A stretch of 64,000 bases of DNA from Eutypella sp. D-1. Its lineage: Eukaryota > Ascomycota > Sordariomycetes > Xylariales > Diatrypaceae. Within the stretch, counting starts at the first letter, position 1, and each line of letters begins with the position of its first letter. A model generated the notes under the pieces. The model was not told the DNA's origin and made no database searches. It was given only the letters and a program-made list of their open reading frames with translations. Both the position numbers and the translations under genes were made by a program. Where the stretch lies: the NCBI GenBank assembly GCA_023313575.1, contig JAJTTP010000001.1, positions 2,542,001 through 2,606,000 of the forward strand. The letters run 5' to 3'. Of the stretch, positions 35,285 to 47,733 are shown one piece after another.

Positions 35285-35889
35285 ATGCAGCTCAAAGCCT
35301 CCATCGTCATTCTGGCCGCTGCTATCTTTGCCGGCGAGGCATCGGCCACTAAGGACCGAGTTCTCGGCCCTCATGTACAAGGCTCCAAAATCCAACCGAA
35401 GCCCGGGCCACCTGCCTACTATGAAGAGCGCAGTAAGTAGCCGCTGGCATCTCTCTGAACGTCTACAGGGACACTATGCGATTTATACCTCCTCCTGTCG
35501 AAGTGTGCCTGAGGCAGATATCTGCCTATGCGTAAGACGATAATAAACCCGACTCGATCTGTACTGACACTCGCCGCCCCGCGTGCTTCCTGTTATGTAG
35601 TCAGAGCTTGTGCAGACGTACCGATGTATAATCCAGCGGACGGAAAAGATCGAGATCCCGGTGAAAGGAACTGCGGCTTCACGATACCTGATGGGAAGGA
35701 TAAGGGTCAGATAGTCTATGGAAGTAAGGCATTGTATAAGCAGCCAAACAGTGGCTATTCCTTTATTCGTCCCCCCACCCCCTTCCCCCCAAACGCCAAA
35801 CGCTTCCTCTCTCCTCTTTTACTGATACTGATAAATTTCTTTCTTCAGGATGCCAAGCCGATAGATATGACGCATGGATCTGCCTGTAA
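35285..35889 (+). CDS. Small secreted cysteine-containing protein (103 aa, effector-like candidate)
   Basis: Found by splicing three short exons: 35285-35432, 35601-35723 and 35849-35889, with GTAAGT and GTAAGG donors and TGTAG and TTCAG acceptors. The joined frame is 312 nt, or 103 residues. The start MQLKASIVILAAAIFAGEAS is a typical signal peptide with likely cleavage after ASA (near residue 21). The mature part of about 80 residues has exactly four cysteines (in RACADV, RNCGF, RCQAD and WIC), close enough for two disulfides, is polar and charged, and ends CL with no anchor. I recognise no family. Size, secretion signal, cysteines and position in a gene-poor stretch fit a fungal effector or other small secreted protein, but function is unknown. 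Choosing other splice sites would lose cysteines or meet stops, which supports this model. Confidence 0.68.
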
Positions 35890-38800
35890 GGGTAGAAATC
35901 ACCCTTGTAGGGGGGTGGTGCTTTTGCTCGCCGGTTATCTCTACGAGGAGAGAGATCTGACCTGACGTCTTGGAGGCATTGGCTGGGCTGAATAAACTGC
36001 TGCTTACGCATACGTACGTGCCTCTTATGTAGGTACTTATCAACACGTGTTGCTAAACTCAAGAGGATGCCATGTAGATAGCTTCAAAAGAAGAAGGTCT
36101 TATTCGGAAAGCACCTAACTACCACCTACCTATTTCCTTACACATGTAAGCAGGCGAATTTGTTAGGTTACCTCTTAGGCGCACCTAGGTACGGAGTTTA
36201 GACAAATTGTGAAATAAATCAGTATAACTAAGGGATCTAGCATTTTCATACACTCAAGCTTAACTGACTTGAATAAAACTTTCCATACCACCTGGGGCTC
36301 TTGTACTTCGTATCCAATTACCTAATCTGCTATTACCGCGAGATACTAGAACATATCTATATCGTTACCTACAAAGCTACACCTGCTCCTACGTAACAGG
36401 TTGGCTGTCGCGTAGATCAAATTTGCTGCAAGGTACGCAGATAAGTCTTCCAGGTTGCCCGTTATCTACCTAAAGTAAGTATTTAGCCATCTGTTCGGCC
36501 ATAAAGCCAGCCATGGCAGCAGGGCAGCTACGACGAATACTACCTATATGTACCTAGGTACCTAAGTACCTAGGTTACCTGCTGCCATCAGGGGCGCATT
36601 GATATAAATTGCCATGTGGGGACGGCAGCTGCAAGCTCATATGCACGTGGCTTTAGCACGGTCGACTAAGAACATATCTGGTTGCCAAGCCTGAGGTTCA
36701 GAATTTATGCACATGCATGCTTGAAGAAAATACTACTTATTAAATCGCTGGGTTCTTCTTGACCGCAAAAACATTTTCCATAATTCGCTGAAAGCCACTT
36801 AGGCAAGACTACTGTAGGTAGCTGTTAGCTACATATATAGGTAGGTGTGGTTGCATGCATAGATCATTCGATCCGTCGCCTGGGTACTTCATAGACAAGA
36901 AACATAATTGGCATGTAAGTTATCCCTACCTATATCTCCCTTTTCTATGTACATACACCGTGCACTGTTAACGCATATTATGCGCTTACCTAATCTCGGA
37001 GAGAACTTAAATACGCCGGCCCTAGTAGTAACGATAAAGAGATGTCGGGTTGGGGGCTGGACCTGCCCGTGCTGCCGTGGACTTGCTGGAGGGGCCAACC
37101 ATACGGATTACTACAATATTACATACATGAAATAGGAGCTAGCCTGTTTCTTGGTAGGGAAGGTCAGGGCAAGTGTAGGGCAGGTGCAAAGCAACCAGGC
37201 AAGCCAGGAGGAACGACGTGCTGCATTAAAGACACTACTTGTTGTAGTAGATTGGCCCTTCTTAAAGCTGGGGGATTGACGTCTAGATGTCCCCTCCGGT
37301 TGTCAGGGTCAGGGGTAAATGTCCCCACCAGATCCACCTTTGATGCGCCCGATACTCAGGGGTATCCACCTCCCGGACCCAATCAGGGCGCGCCCATGAC
37401 ACCAACGCGGCGCCATACAGCGCCATTCCCACGTTGAAATGCCAAACCCGTCCAAGACTGCGGCCCTAGCAGACGCGCTGATTGGTAGGCGGTCTGGTTG
37501 GCTATCCCGTTTGGGGCAAAAAGAGAAGAGAAGCTCCTGACTGGTAGGGAAAGTGATTCCTAACTGGACAAGCTCGTTGGTTCGATAATGGTTACCTTAT
37601 AATAAGTACACTTGTTCGTAGCCCTAGCAAGCCTCCAAGGCTGGCAACTGGCTTTTTCCCCTACATACATACAAAGGAGACGGGAGGTTCGACATAACTA
37701 ACCCTGGAGTTACTACCTAGGTAAGTAGTTACCTTGCCTTGGTTACCACCAGGGCTGGCTATCGGAAATATCGTTTAATAGCGGGCAGGCGGGTAGGTGA
37801 CTAGCTTAATTAGTTTTACATAGTAATACATGGATGGCACATCTCCAGCTCCAGCTACAACTCCTGAATACCCGATTTGTACGGAGTACTATTCTACTAC
37901 CTAAGTGTGTAATATGTCCACGGGTGAGTTGTATTTCCATTCTTTATGCCGAAATCTCGAATTAATCTCGAATCCATTCATCCAGCACCTGCATACCAAG
38001 TATAACGCCCTGTTTGTTGCCCTGTTCTCTCACAAATTCTCTCTCTCTCTCTCTCTCCCGCGCTCCTTCTTAAAAAAAAAAAAACCTAGACCGTACCATA
38101 CCGGATTGTACTTAAAATGCAATGCACTCCCTTGTTCGTTCATTAGTCAATTAATCCAGAATCCGGACACTGTTTGGCGGTCAGCTCTATACTCATTCTA
38201 ACTTGTACTCACTGTGGTTGCATATCTCAGTGGATATCTTGAGGTGAGGATAGCCATAACGACCATAAACCCTTTCCACCTCATTATTCATTACTACAAC
38301 CACGGACAGCCACGGAGCACGGAGTATTCGTACACCTTTACAGCTACCACTTGTCATTCGACTACCACGGGATTAACTATTGCCTATCGGATTTCTCCTC
38401 CTCCCCCTCCCTTCTCTTCCTCCTTCGTTGTTCTTCAACCAACAATCAATCGTACCTGCGATTGTGTTATTCATCCAGTTGGTACCTCCCCAGGTAGCAG
38501 TAGCAGTAGTAGTAGTAGCTGTCAGTCTATGGCCTTCTTTGTCACTGGCAGTCGAGTCGAGTCGAGTCTTTCCAATCTGTGAATCCCTACGAGAAGACCA
38601 GGTTCGCAGCTATCTGCAAGGACTGGATGGACCGACCTAGGACCGACCCAACAGCATTCATGGAAATCATTTTGTTCACTCTTTGACTTACAACCCACTC
38701 ACTTCCACCTTTCATTCAGTTATACTTCTGAATTGTCTGCAGGACAAAGAACCCATCTTCCGATCGAGCTCTAGACTTGGGAAGTGACTTACATTTTGTA

Positions 38801-39243
38801 TTCCCTTATCTCTCTACCTGACCTTCGAAGCCGAGTTACGCCCTTAAAATTCGGGTTTGAGACCTGGAGACCTGGAACACCTGGAACACGCCGCCCCCCC
38901 CCCCCCCCCAAGTCTTGGATTTACTTACATCCTTCGTGCCACACTTACCATTTTCACTGGCCAACGAGAAACTTCATTGCATTTGAAATCGGCACAACAT
39001 TATTATTTTATTCGATTTTTGTTTGGCTTACATGGTGGAGGTGGAACGAATCAGCTTATCTTAACGACAACTAACGATCCGCCTGGAGAGACATCGATGG
39101 TATTTATTACCGTATTTATTGGCTGATAGTGGGAAAGAGGGGGACAACAACATTCTTGGGAATTTTGGGAATTGAAGACCCGCCATTCCAGTCCCTATCC
39201 ACTACGCTCCCGGAATTGATAGGATCGACCTTACCCCGTAACC
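35890..39243. other. Long intergenic region
   Basis: About 3.35 kb with palindromes TACCTAGGTA at 36551 and 37714 and TACGGAGTA at 37880, a CT array near 38038-38057, an A-tract near 38073-38084 and a C-tract near 38885-38899. The frame 37042-37437 has several cysteines but no signal peptide or known motif. The last 1 kb is probably promoter and leader of the GYP5-like gene. Confidence 0.55.
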
Positions 39244-42200
39244 ATGGAAACAGACACCGAGGCCCAACGAAAGAGAAGCACCTCTTCTCAAGCAACTCCC
39301 GTAGCATCCCCCACGAGCGAATCGACCATGAAGTCACCCGTCGAAGGCCGGAAGTTCCCTGGACACGATTCCATGGTCACCGTCCGCCTATCGGAGCCGC
39401 CTTCCCTCTCCGTAAATACGGATTTACCCCCGACTACCCTGCCCTCCAGGAGGAGTATCTTCGGCCCCGAGTGCACGCCTACGAGTGCCGTGGCAACCCC
39501 CGCGAGAGAGACTGAGTCTATCATTGAAGAGGAGGAAGAGGAAGAGTGCGAATCGCCGAAGACGTCGAATGCTAAAACCCCGAGTAACTTGGCCGAGGAG
39601 CTCCGGGATAGTGTCAGCAGCAGCAGTTCCGACGACCAGGATCAATCGTCGGATGACGATATGGACGATTCTGATACGGAAGAGGTGAATTGGGAAAAGT
39701 TACAGAAAACCGAAGACGAAGAAGTTAGAGACCAAGATGATAACGATAACGTATGTTACACATGTCATGCATGTTGATTATCTCCTATCCCCATCCCTCA
39801 TCCCCCATCCGGCCCCTTCTCAAGAGTCCCCTGTCGAGTCCCCTGTCCATGTAGCCGTTGGCTGCTGCGCCCTGTCAACTTTTGATTTGATAATATAGGC
39901 TAACACAGCAATACATTACAGTCTACGGCCATGCTTCTAGCGCGTCTTGAACAAGAAAACAACAAATTGGCAACGAATCCGAAAAGCGTCAAGGTAAAGG
40001 TGGTGGAACAGCCGGCTACTCGCCGCCCTAGGCCACCCTCAATGGCTCAACTTAGAGAGATGGTCCATGGACCTACCCCTACCGCCCTGCGTTACTCAGT
40101 CCTTCCCCCTCCGCCCATGACTGATCTCGAATTTTATATGGCCCTCGTCAAGGATTACCAACAAACTGCCGCCCGTTTACCCACACTACTATCAAAGAAG
40201 ATTCGGAAAGGCGTTCCGCCGCCATTGCGGGGCGTCGTCTGGCAGAGCATGGCCGGTGCGCGCGATACGTTACTCTTGGAACAGTTCGAAAGGTTGAGCG
40301 GCGAGACGAGCCCCTACGAAGGGCTGATCGGCAAAGACCTGGGCAGAAGCTTTCCTGGGGTGGATATGTTCCGCGATCCAGAGGGCGATGGCCAACGTAT
40401 GCTGGGACGTGTCTTGAAGTGCTTTAGCCTTTACGACCAGAAGATTGGATATTGCCAGGGCCTCGCTTTTCTGGTCGGGCCGTTGCTTATGCATATGCCA
40501 GACAACCAGGCCTTCTGCGTCTTGGTCCGGTAAGTCATCACCAGATTTCTGATTCCCAGAAACTCTATACACCAACCAATATGAGAAGGGGGAAAATACT
40601 AATACGGGAATGTGTACCTGCAGGTTGATGGAGCGATATGATCTACGGTCCTGCTTTTTGCCCGACCTTTCCGGACTCCATGTCCGAATTTACCAATTCC
40701 GGGAGCTTCTGCGGTCGAACTTGGCGACCGTGTCGAACCACCTCGACGATCTTCAGGTGGATCCCGCTTACGTTTCACAATGGTTCCTCTCATTCTTCGC
40801 CGTAACGTGCCCCCTGCCAATGTTGTTTCGTATCTACGATGTCATCTTTGCCGAAGGTGCATCCGAAACGATCATGCGGGTCGCCCTATCACTAATGCGA
40901 AAGAACGAGAGCCGCATCTTGGCTTGTACCGAGCTCGAGGATGTCATGCAGCTTCTCCTGTCTCGGGGCCTGTGGGACTGCTACCATTATAACGCGGATG
41001 AATTCGTCGATGACTTTGTCGGCCTATCTTGCGTAGTAACAAGAGAGAAGTTAGCCCAACTTGAACAGGCCTACAGAGAAGAAAAGGTCGCTACCGCCAA
41101 TGCAGCCCGCGCATCCGATATCACCACGGCTGCCTCTAGGTTCTTGGGCCGTCTGTGGGCTTCCAGTACCATCTCGAAGTCGGGAGCTCTGTCTCCCGGC
41201 CTAAACGCACCATCGCGACCGCTTAGCATGCTCCGCAGAAGTCCATCGAAACAGAGCCTAGCATCAACGCTGAATTCGATGGAAGCGAGCTCGGTGAGTG
41301 TCCTTAGCTCGGCATCAACCGATGCTACTAGCGTGTCCCGTGATTCGTCCAACGTCGATGTCTCGTCGATCCGCGAATCCACGCCCACCGCCCCCAAAGT
41401 GCAGATCATCCAAAAGGCGAGCGACAAGAATCTCCATGACCAGATTGAGGACCTTCTCATGGCCCTGAGCGAATTGCAACGGAACCACGCTTTACTCGCA
41501 ACACAATTACAACAGGAAAGGGAAGAACGCGACGAGGACAGGAAGGCGGTAAAGTCCTTGCTAGATGGGTTGAAGCAGAAGGCGAACAACGCCTCGGGCG
41601 TAGCCCCGGATGATACGAAGCCTACAGCAGAGTCAGAAACGGAGGACAGCCAAGATGACGCCGAGACGCCCGCCAGCCCGGCCGCCGACAACCGGCTGTC
41701 GCAATTGATCAGTGCTGTCGAAGATCGGTTCGACCCCTCGAAGGAACACGACCGGAATTCGGCGCAAACGAAGGCTCAACTCCAGGATGAGTTGACTCGG
41801 ACAAAGGATCGCCTCGTGATCGAGGTGTCCAAGACACGAGACTTCAACCAGCGCATCGACGACCTCGGACAGGAAGCGAATACCCTCCGAGATCAGCTCC
41901 GGGAGAGCCACGCCCACGTCCGGAATCTTCATCAGGAAAAACAGCGTCTCGAGCGACAGGTCCACTCTATGCGCGTGCGGGCCTCCTCCGAGGCGCCGCC
42001 ACCTGTTCCAGATGCAGGCAGCTGGTGGTCATCCACGGCGAGTCTCAGCAGCGCCATGACAGGTAGCAACGGGACGACGAACAGTGGCGCAGGACTCCGC
42101 GAGTTGAAGCTTGGACGTAGCAAGTCTACACCCAGCACGCAGGCCCCGTTCTTAAAGCAGCCCTCGTCGCTCATGCGCACGCAGACGGAGCCAATCCAAC

Positions 42201-42535
42201 CGAGCCATTCGGCGGCCGAGCAGGACGCTCTGGTGCTCGAGCTGGTGCAGGCCAAGACGGCCGAGGCCGTGGCCCGCCAGGAGGCCGACGAGTACAAGCA
42301 GAAGCTGGAGCAGCTGCGCAAGGCCGTCGGGCTCGCGCCGGGCGAGACCCCGGCCGCCGCAGCCAAGGGCGTGTTGGGAAGGCTAACGAATTCCCTCACG
42401 GAGGCGAACCTCGGGGCTGGCGGTGCTAAGAACGCCGCGGCCCCGGCCGGTCCCACATCGGCTCCCTCGGCGCCGTCGAGCACCACGTCATCCGGGAGCG
42501 GAGGCGGAGGCGGGTTCTGGGGCTGGAGGCGCTGA
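39244..42535 (+). CDS. GYP5: TBC-domain Rab GTPase-activating protein (GYP5-like)
   Basis: Predicted Rab GAP acting in ER-to-Golgi or exocytic traffic (yeast Gyp5/Gyl1 act on Ypt1 and Sec4). Exons 39244-39750, 39922-40529 and 40624-42535 give 1008 residues with all junctions in phase. The first 170 residues are acidic and disordered (IIEEEEEEECESP, SSSSSDDQDQ). The TBC domain spans about 262-500: KGVPPPLRGVVWQ, the arginine-finger motif IGKDLGR (about 303-309), the glutamine-finger motif YCQG (about 345), and later SQWFLSFFAVTCPL. Both catalytic fingers are intact. Two long coiled coils follow (about 630-700 and 750-850; e.g. LLMALSELQRNHALLATQLQ), then a Ser/Gly-rich tail ending GGGGGFWGWRR. 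The domain order TBC then coiled coil is that of Gyp5. The assignment to Gyp5 within TBC proteins is from pattern memory, not a search. Confidence 0.9.
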
Positions 42536-44201
42536 GTTCCCTCACCCATTCACTGCATCCACTTTCTCTTTGATGTCTATTACCCACTCCTACTTCTACT
42601 CCTACTACCTACTACTGGCATAGCACTGCTACGGCGGCGGCGGCGGTTGCTGTCTTTTCCCTCCCTCTTTTGATTTGGCTTTCCTTTCCGTTTTACGAAC
42701 AAGCGAGCGAGCGAGCTAGCAACACCGACCAAACTACAAGGCACGGCGGTGGGTGAAGAATCCCTATCCGATGCCCTCTCAATTCTTTTTATTTCTTTTT
42801 GATGATGAAAATTTTTGCTTTGTGGGCGGACGTGGTTTTCTCTTTTTTTTTTTCTTTCTTCAACGGACACAGGCGAGGGACGGATGGGATGGGCAGATGG
42901 AAAGGCATAGAGCACGGCGTGCAGAAAAAAAGCATGCATGGTATGGCATGGTATGATGGGGGAGTCGAGATGGATAGATAGAAACCGGAGGCGGCAGCTG
43001 CGGTATCACAACGCAATACAGCACACACATCGCGTCACACCACGCCATACACTTTGTTATTGGATTACCTACCTGTAAACCGAACTGCCTGTTTTCTACC
43101 GATACGGACTTAGACTGCCTGTCACCCCCTTCCCCCTTCTTCTTTCCTTCAGCTGGCTCTCGGCGTGGTTTACCTTTTCTGATACCCTCTCCCGCCACGC
43201 TGGATTGTCTATGCTATCTATCCATCTAGCTATTCCTAGCTAGCTGACAATACAGACTCTGGACTCATAACTCGAACTTGTTCATTTGTTCTGATCGTTT
43301 AACGGATCCATGGACGGGACGGACGGACGGATAGGTGGGATGGATGGATGGACGGACGGGACATACTTTGGGGGGGAATATCACATCTTGCGTCGCCACA
43401 TCGCGTTGTGCGGCATGGACAGAACAGACACCTCGAGCCTCCTTATCTCTCTCTTCCTCTGTTCTGCTGCTGTGTCGGATACGGAGAAGGGGGGATGGGG
43501 AGGGGGGGAGGATACGGCAGTGGAAAGAGGAAAGGCGGGGAAGAAAAAGGAAAGATAAAAGAAAAAAGGGGGCGAAGGACAGGCGAGAGGATAGAAACTT
43601 CGAAATGAAGAAGAGAAATATATAACAATTAAAACGTTTCTATTCTGAACCAAGTTAGAGACCTAATTACCTCGGAAATCTGTCTGTTTCGTGTCGGTGC
43701 GGTGGTAGGGGATTGTCTTGATAATGGATGGTGCAGAAATGTATCACTGTCGTCATCATCGCCGTCATGGTCTTGGCTTACATAGCAAGGCAGATGCGGA
43801 GGAACCCAAGGTGGGCTCAGTCTTGAAGCTGGAGGGCGTGAGGCGAGTAGGGGTGAGTATGCCGGCCACTTAATGTTGCGACAGCACCAAGGCTGCGCAG
43901 GAAAAAAGAATAGCACAGAAAGGAAGAAAGAAACAAAACTACTGAAGATAAAAGTCTAAATTAATTAGGCACCTCCATGTTGAGGTCATGAGGTTCAAAC
44001 GTTAGGTAGCGGCCTACTGGGAAATTTAATAGGGGTAAATAGGGGTGAGTACCCCACACTTTTTTGTCTTGCTCTGCATAAGTGTACTATCGCTCCCACT
44101 CGAAAGGGTGCTCTCCAATATGGTAGTATGTGATATAGCCTCGCTTTGTGCATGCTTTGGCCTTCAAAACAGAAATTGATTTCAATTGAGAACTATACAA
44201 T
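42536..44201. other. Convergent intergenic region
   Basis: About 1.7 kb with GGACGGACGG-type repeats near 43313-43360 and purine-rich stretches near 43490-43620. It probably holds the GYP5 3' region. Overlapping frames at 42580-42939 (-) and 43310-43653 (both strands) are low in complexity and not supported. Confidence 0.55.
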
Positions 44202-45642
44202 TCAGATCCAATTCCTATGTTCGCCAGCTGTGTTGCTTTCCGTCCTGGCGTCCATGCTGACCCCAAAGTCGGTGTTTGAAGGTTGCTGGCCTTCGGGCAA
44301 TGTTCCTTCTGTCACTGTCCATTCCCTCGTCGTATGGATGCTGTGGAGCGGATAAGTACCGCCGACGGTATCCGGACTGCTGAGTCGGTCAAACGCCCGT
44401 TTGCCTCTCTTGCTGATAGCCCCGCCTATCATGCGAATTGCCCGCAGTGTCCAGCTTTGGCTTCTGCTCCTATCTGGATTTTGATTCCACCTCGCCGATA
44501 CGATACTAGAGAGCCATGGGTATATAATCGGAAAGCTCGTGCAGATGATTATTAAATCCGACTCCAGAATGCCGGTTAATGTTACAACCGGCCGTGTGTC
44601 GCCGAGACCATGCCTAACAGAAGGGGTTTCGTCAATATTATGACAAAACTTGGACGAAGTAAGGTAAGTGTCGAGTGGCATCGATACGCCCCAGCATGTC
44701 GGGCGTAATAGAATTAAAAAGGAAAAAACAATGCACGTACCCGTTAACCACCGCGATACGCCATGCCACGATCCCAATAACGCTGGCAATCACTAAATTA
44801 GGTATCTAGGGATATGGGCTATAGGAGGCAGCTCACATTCTACTCACATTAATCCCAGGGAAAACAGGCACGTCAACCAGAGTTTCTTATTCCTTGTGAT
44901 ATGAAGGCGCCAAATCAAAGGCATGGGGAGGAACAACATTATCAAGTCGGTACAAATGAAGATAATTCCTGTAGCTGGGGATGGCGGAACGTATTTTCCA
45001 CATTTGCCCTGGGTTTTCAAGTCCCATAGTGCACTGGTAGGTCGACATTTGGAGATGCCCCATACAAAGAACGCGACGGTTAAAGAGGTTGAGACGACCA
45101 TGATAATCTCGGTTGCTCGTTGTACAGTGCGCTCGGCGAAGACGCGATGATAGAAAACAAGTGCGCCCAATCTCGCCATAATTGATCCGCAAGTAAATAG
45201 AATTACAGTCGCTAGATAACACTATAAAGTCGTTTGGTTGGGATATTTATCAGATAGGGAATATAGGATGGCTCACTGTTGCAAGGAACTCAAAGTTCAC
45301 CAGTGTTTCGCGTAAGGGGTGCCCATAGCCGTACCTTATCGCTTCAACGATATTCACCGAGGGCGTTAGATACAGACCCCGGATACTCCCCGTTCGCTGG
45401 AAATAAATCTAAGCTGTCACGAAGCAGTTGGGGCACTTACCGACACCATATACCCCTACCATCCCTGACGTGAATACAGCCGACAGGGCCACCAAGAAGT
45501 CATCCCAGCCGACCTTCGTCTTATTAATCACCCGTGCTGCAAGGCGAAGCCCTAAACTTATCACGGTGATCCCATGCACTATACACGCGATAATGAAGTA
45601 TTTTCTGCATGCTGGCAGCACCGGGAACTGAACGATAGCCAT
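44202..45642 (-). CDS. Fungal-rhodopsin domain (PTH11-like) integral membrane protein, possibly damaged
   Basis: Multi-exon gene for a seven-helix protein of the family often called fungal rhodopsin or PTH11-like. Exons I can support on the minus strand are 45642-45441, 45341-45277 and 45221-44848, followed by a segment near 44792-44740 and a last frame ending at 44202. Helix 1 with LGLRLAARVINKTKVGWDDF is typical of the family, as are the Cys-containing loop (GKCGKYVPPSPATG) and the next helix (FICTDLIMLFLPMPLIWRLH). The next helix reads VIASVIGIVAWRIAVVNG, and the tail starts VTLTGILESDL. The first two introns keep phase. The third does not: the only plausible GTGAGT donor at 44847 leaves phase 2, while the acceptors before VIASVIG give phase 0 or 1. 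Either a one-base indel has broken the gene or the splicing is unusual. Its neighbour is a dead polyketide synthase. Confidence 0.62.
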
Positions 45643-47733
45643 GATGACGGTTAGTTCAGGAAATGATTAAGGAGGAAGATTAAGGAGGAAGATTAAGGGG
45701 GAATTGCCAAGGGGAATATGACAAGGTGCTAGGTACAGATAAAAAGTCTGGGGGAGGAGTCGCATAGCTCTTGATAAGGCTTGGGGTGACGGGGTTGACG
45801 CGTGTTTTCAAGACAAGCATAGCCTTGAATCTGACAATGCCGACTGCAATTGTACCATCTAGATTAGGTACGAATTGTATCACGCAAATATCACCTCTAC
45901 CTGATAGGATAATACGCGGGACTCGTCTGCCACGCGGCTGCCGGTTGCCTAATTCATATACTACGAGGCGACGCTCTGTCCGTCGTCAGTATGATCTGTG
46001 GCTTGAACTTCTTCGGCTACCTTATCCACCCATAGACCCTCGATGAAACCCCGACCGGATTACGTACGTTGGAAAGACAGGCACGTAATACACCTCCGCC
46101 GTGGTGCAATATCCTAACTGCATACAGTATGAGGCTCGTCTATCTGCAAGCATATCTACCGACATCTGTGTCGCTGGGGGGGTTGAACGTATCATTGGAT
46201 ACAACGCCCCACCCCGATGGGTTTTGGTGACATCAAATTGTGATATTGGAATTACAACCTAGACGCCACCGGAAATCCTATTGACTATGATATCGCGTAT
46301 CTCCACCACATTTCCTTCATATTTGACGGAGAGGATGCATAACCGTTGCCGAGAACATATGAGAATCCTAAATATATCTATGGTGCCAGAGAACACGCAA
46401 CACACAAGTTGAGCTGGCAACCCTGTGTTTGGAGTCAGTGTGATCTCTTTAGTAGGGCGGGACAGATGTACCCTCTTTCCACATCGAGAAGACACGCGCT
46501 GATCAGAGTGTCGAGGCGCTTACTTATTCAGCTTAAATCAGATCGGTATTCGCGACTTGAAACCAAACTGGGCTACAAGGCTACCGCCTATGCCCCTTCA
46601 ATCGGGGCTAAAGGATGTCGAGTGTGGCATCAACTATGCACTACTAAACTTAGCACTCAGCGGTCACGAGTGTAATCTCGTGACACACGACATATTCATG
46701 AAGAAGGCTCAGGACTAGGCCAATAAGCACGGGGAAAGGTTTTCTGAACGAGGTGGCGAGGGAGACATGGCAGGGTTCCTGTTGGACCTTTACACGACAG
46801 ACGGTGATCGGCAAGGAGCCTTACTGTCTAGAAAAGGAGCCTCCTAGGATTATTACATGAGGTGGTACTTTGAAAAGTCCTACAAGAGGAGCGTTGCGTT
46901 GGGGTCAAAAAGGATATCGCTATTATGCGCAACATCGATAGCCGCAGTAGATACACTTCCTACCAGCCAATCAGAATGTTCTTGTACGGATGTTGGTTTC
47001 TTAATGTGACACCTGGGCTTGTAGGGCAAGTAAAAATCCACCCGACGATACTCGCAACAATTGAGGAACCCGCTATGTTACGTCCATGCAGTCTTCGGCG
47101 AATCATACAGATCATTACTGCAACCGCACGACTGGCGCTGATGTGCATGTTGATATTGGAGGCAATACTCCATTAATCGTAAAGGTCCGAAGACACTCAT
47201 CCGTTCTGGGTTCGAGCATAAAAATATTATAACAAGAGAGCATGGAATGACATATAATGTTGTGTAATCAGCTTGATATATCCAAATCAAACCAAGACTG
47301 CGCCGTACTCCCTCTCAGCGTGATTTCGTACCTTAAGCTCGTCCAAGATGGCTGAGCCTATCAAGGAGAGTATTTTCAAAAGAATCCGTACTCTGCTAAC
47401 TGTCTTGTTGGCCTTGGTGATCTGGGAGTATAGGAGGCCCTCATAAGGAAAAGCAGAAAGAAGGCGACGATGGGCGATCTAATCACTCCTATCGCTATTA
47501 CTAGTCTGCCATTTGAGCCCCCCCAAAGACGCCACTTCAGAAAGAGGCTTCTAACAAATAACAAATATTGCTTGATAAGAAGTCAGCGAGCGCGGCCAGT
47601 GTATTCAGTACAGTTTGAGGGATAGAAGCCGGAAGGTCACTGTGAGGTAGCGTTATAGTGTAGATATATGTTGGATAGTCATTGAACTCTACCCCCTACT
47701 GATCGAAAAGCCTTTAGATGGGGGAAAGGGCTG
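45643..47733. other. Gene-poor stretch, possible further relics
   Basis: About 2.1 kb between the rhodopsin-domain gene and the first recognisable polyketide synthase fragment. Base composition resembles the decayed region rather than the repeat-rich promoters elsewhere. Frames at 46346-46675 (+) and 46259-46495 (-) do not match anything I know. I cannot tell whether this is promoter, decayed coding sequence or both. Confidence 0.45.

Noticed and set aside
37042..37437. 131-residue plus-strand frame with six cysteines
   Set aside because: No signal peptide or known motif, no conserved-looking segment, and it ends in low complexity; not enough to call a gene.
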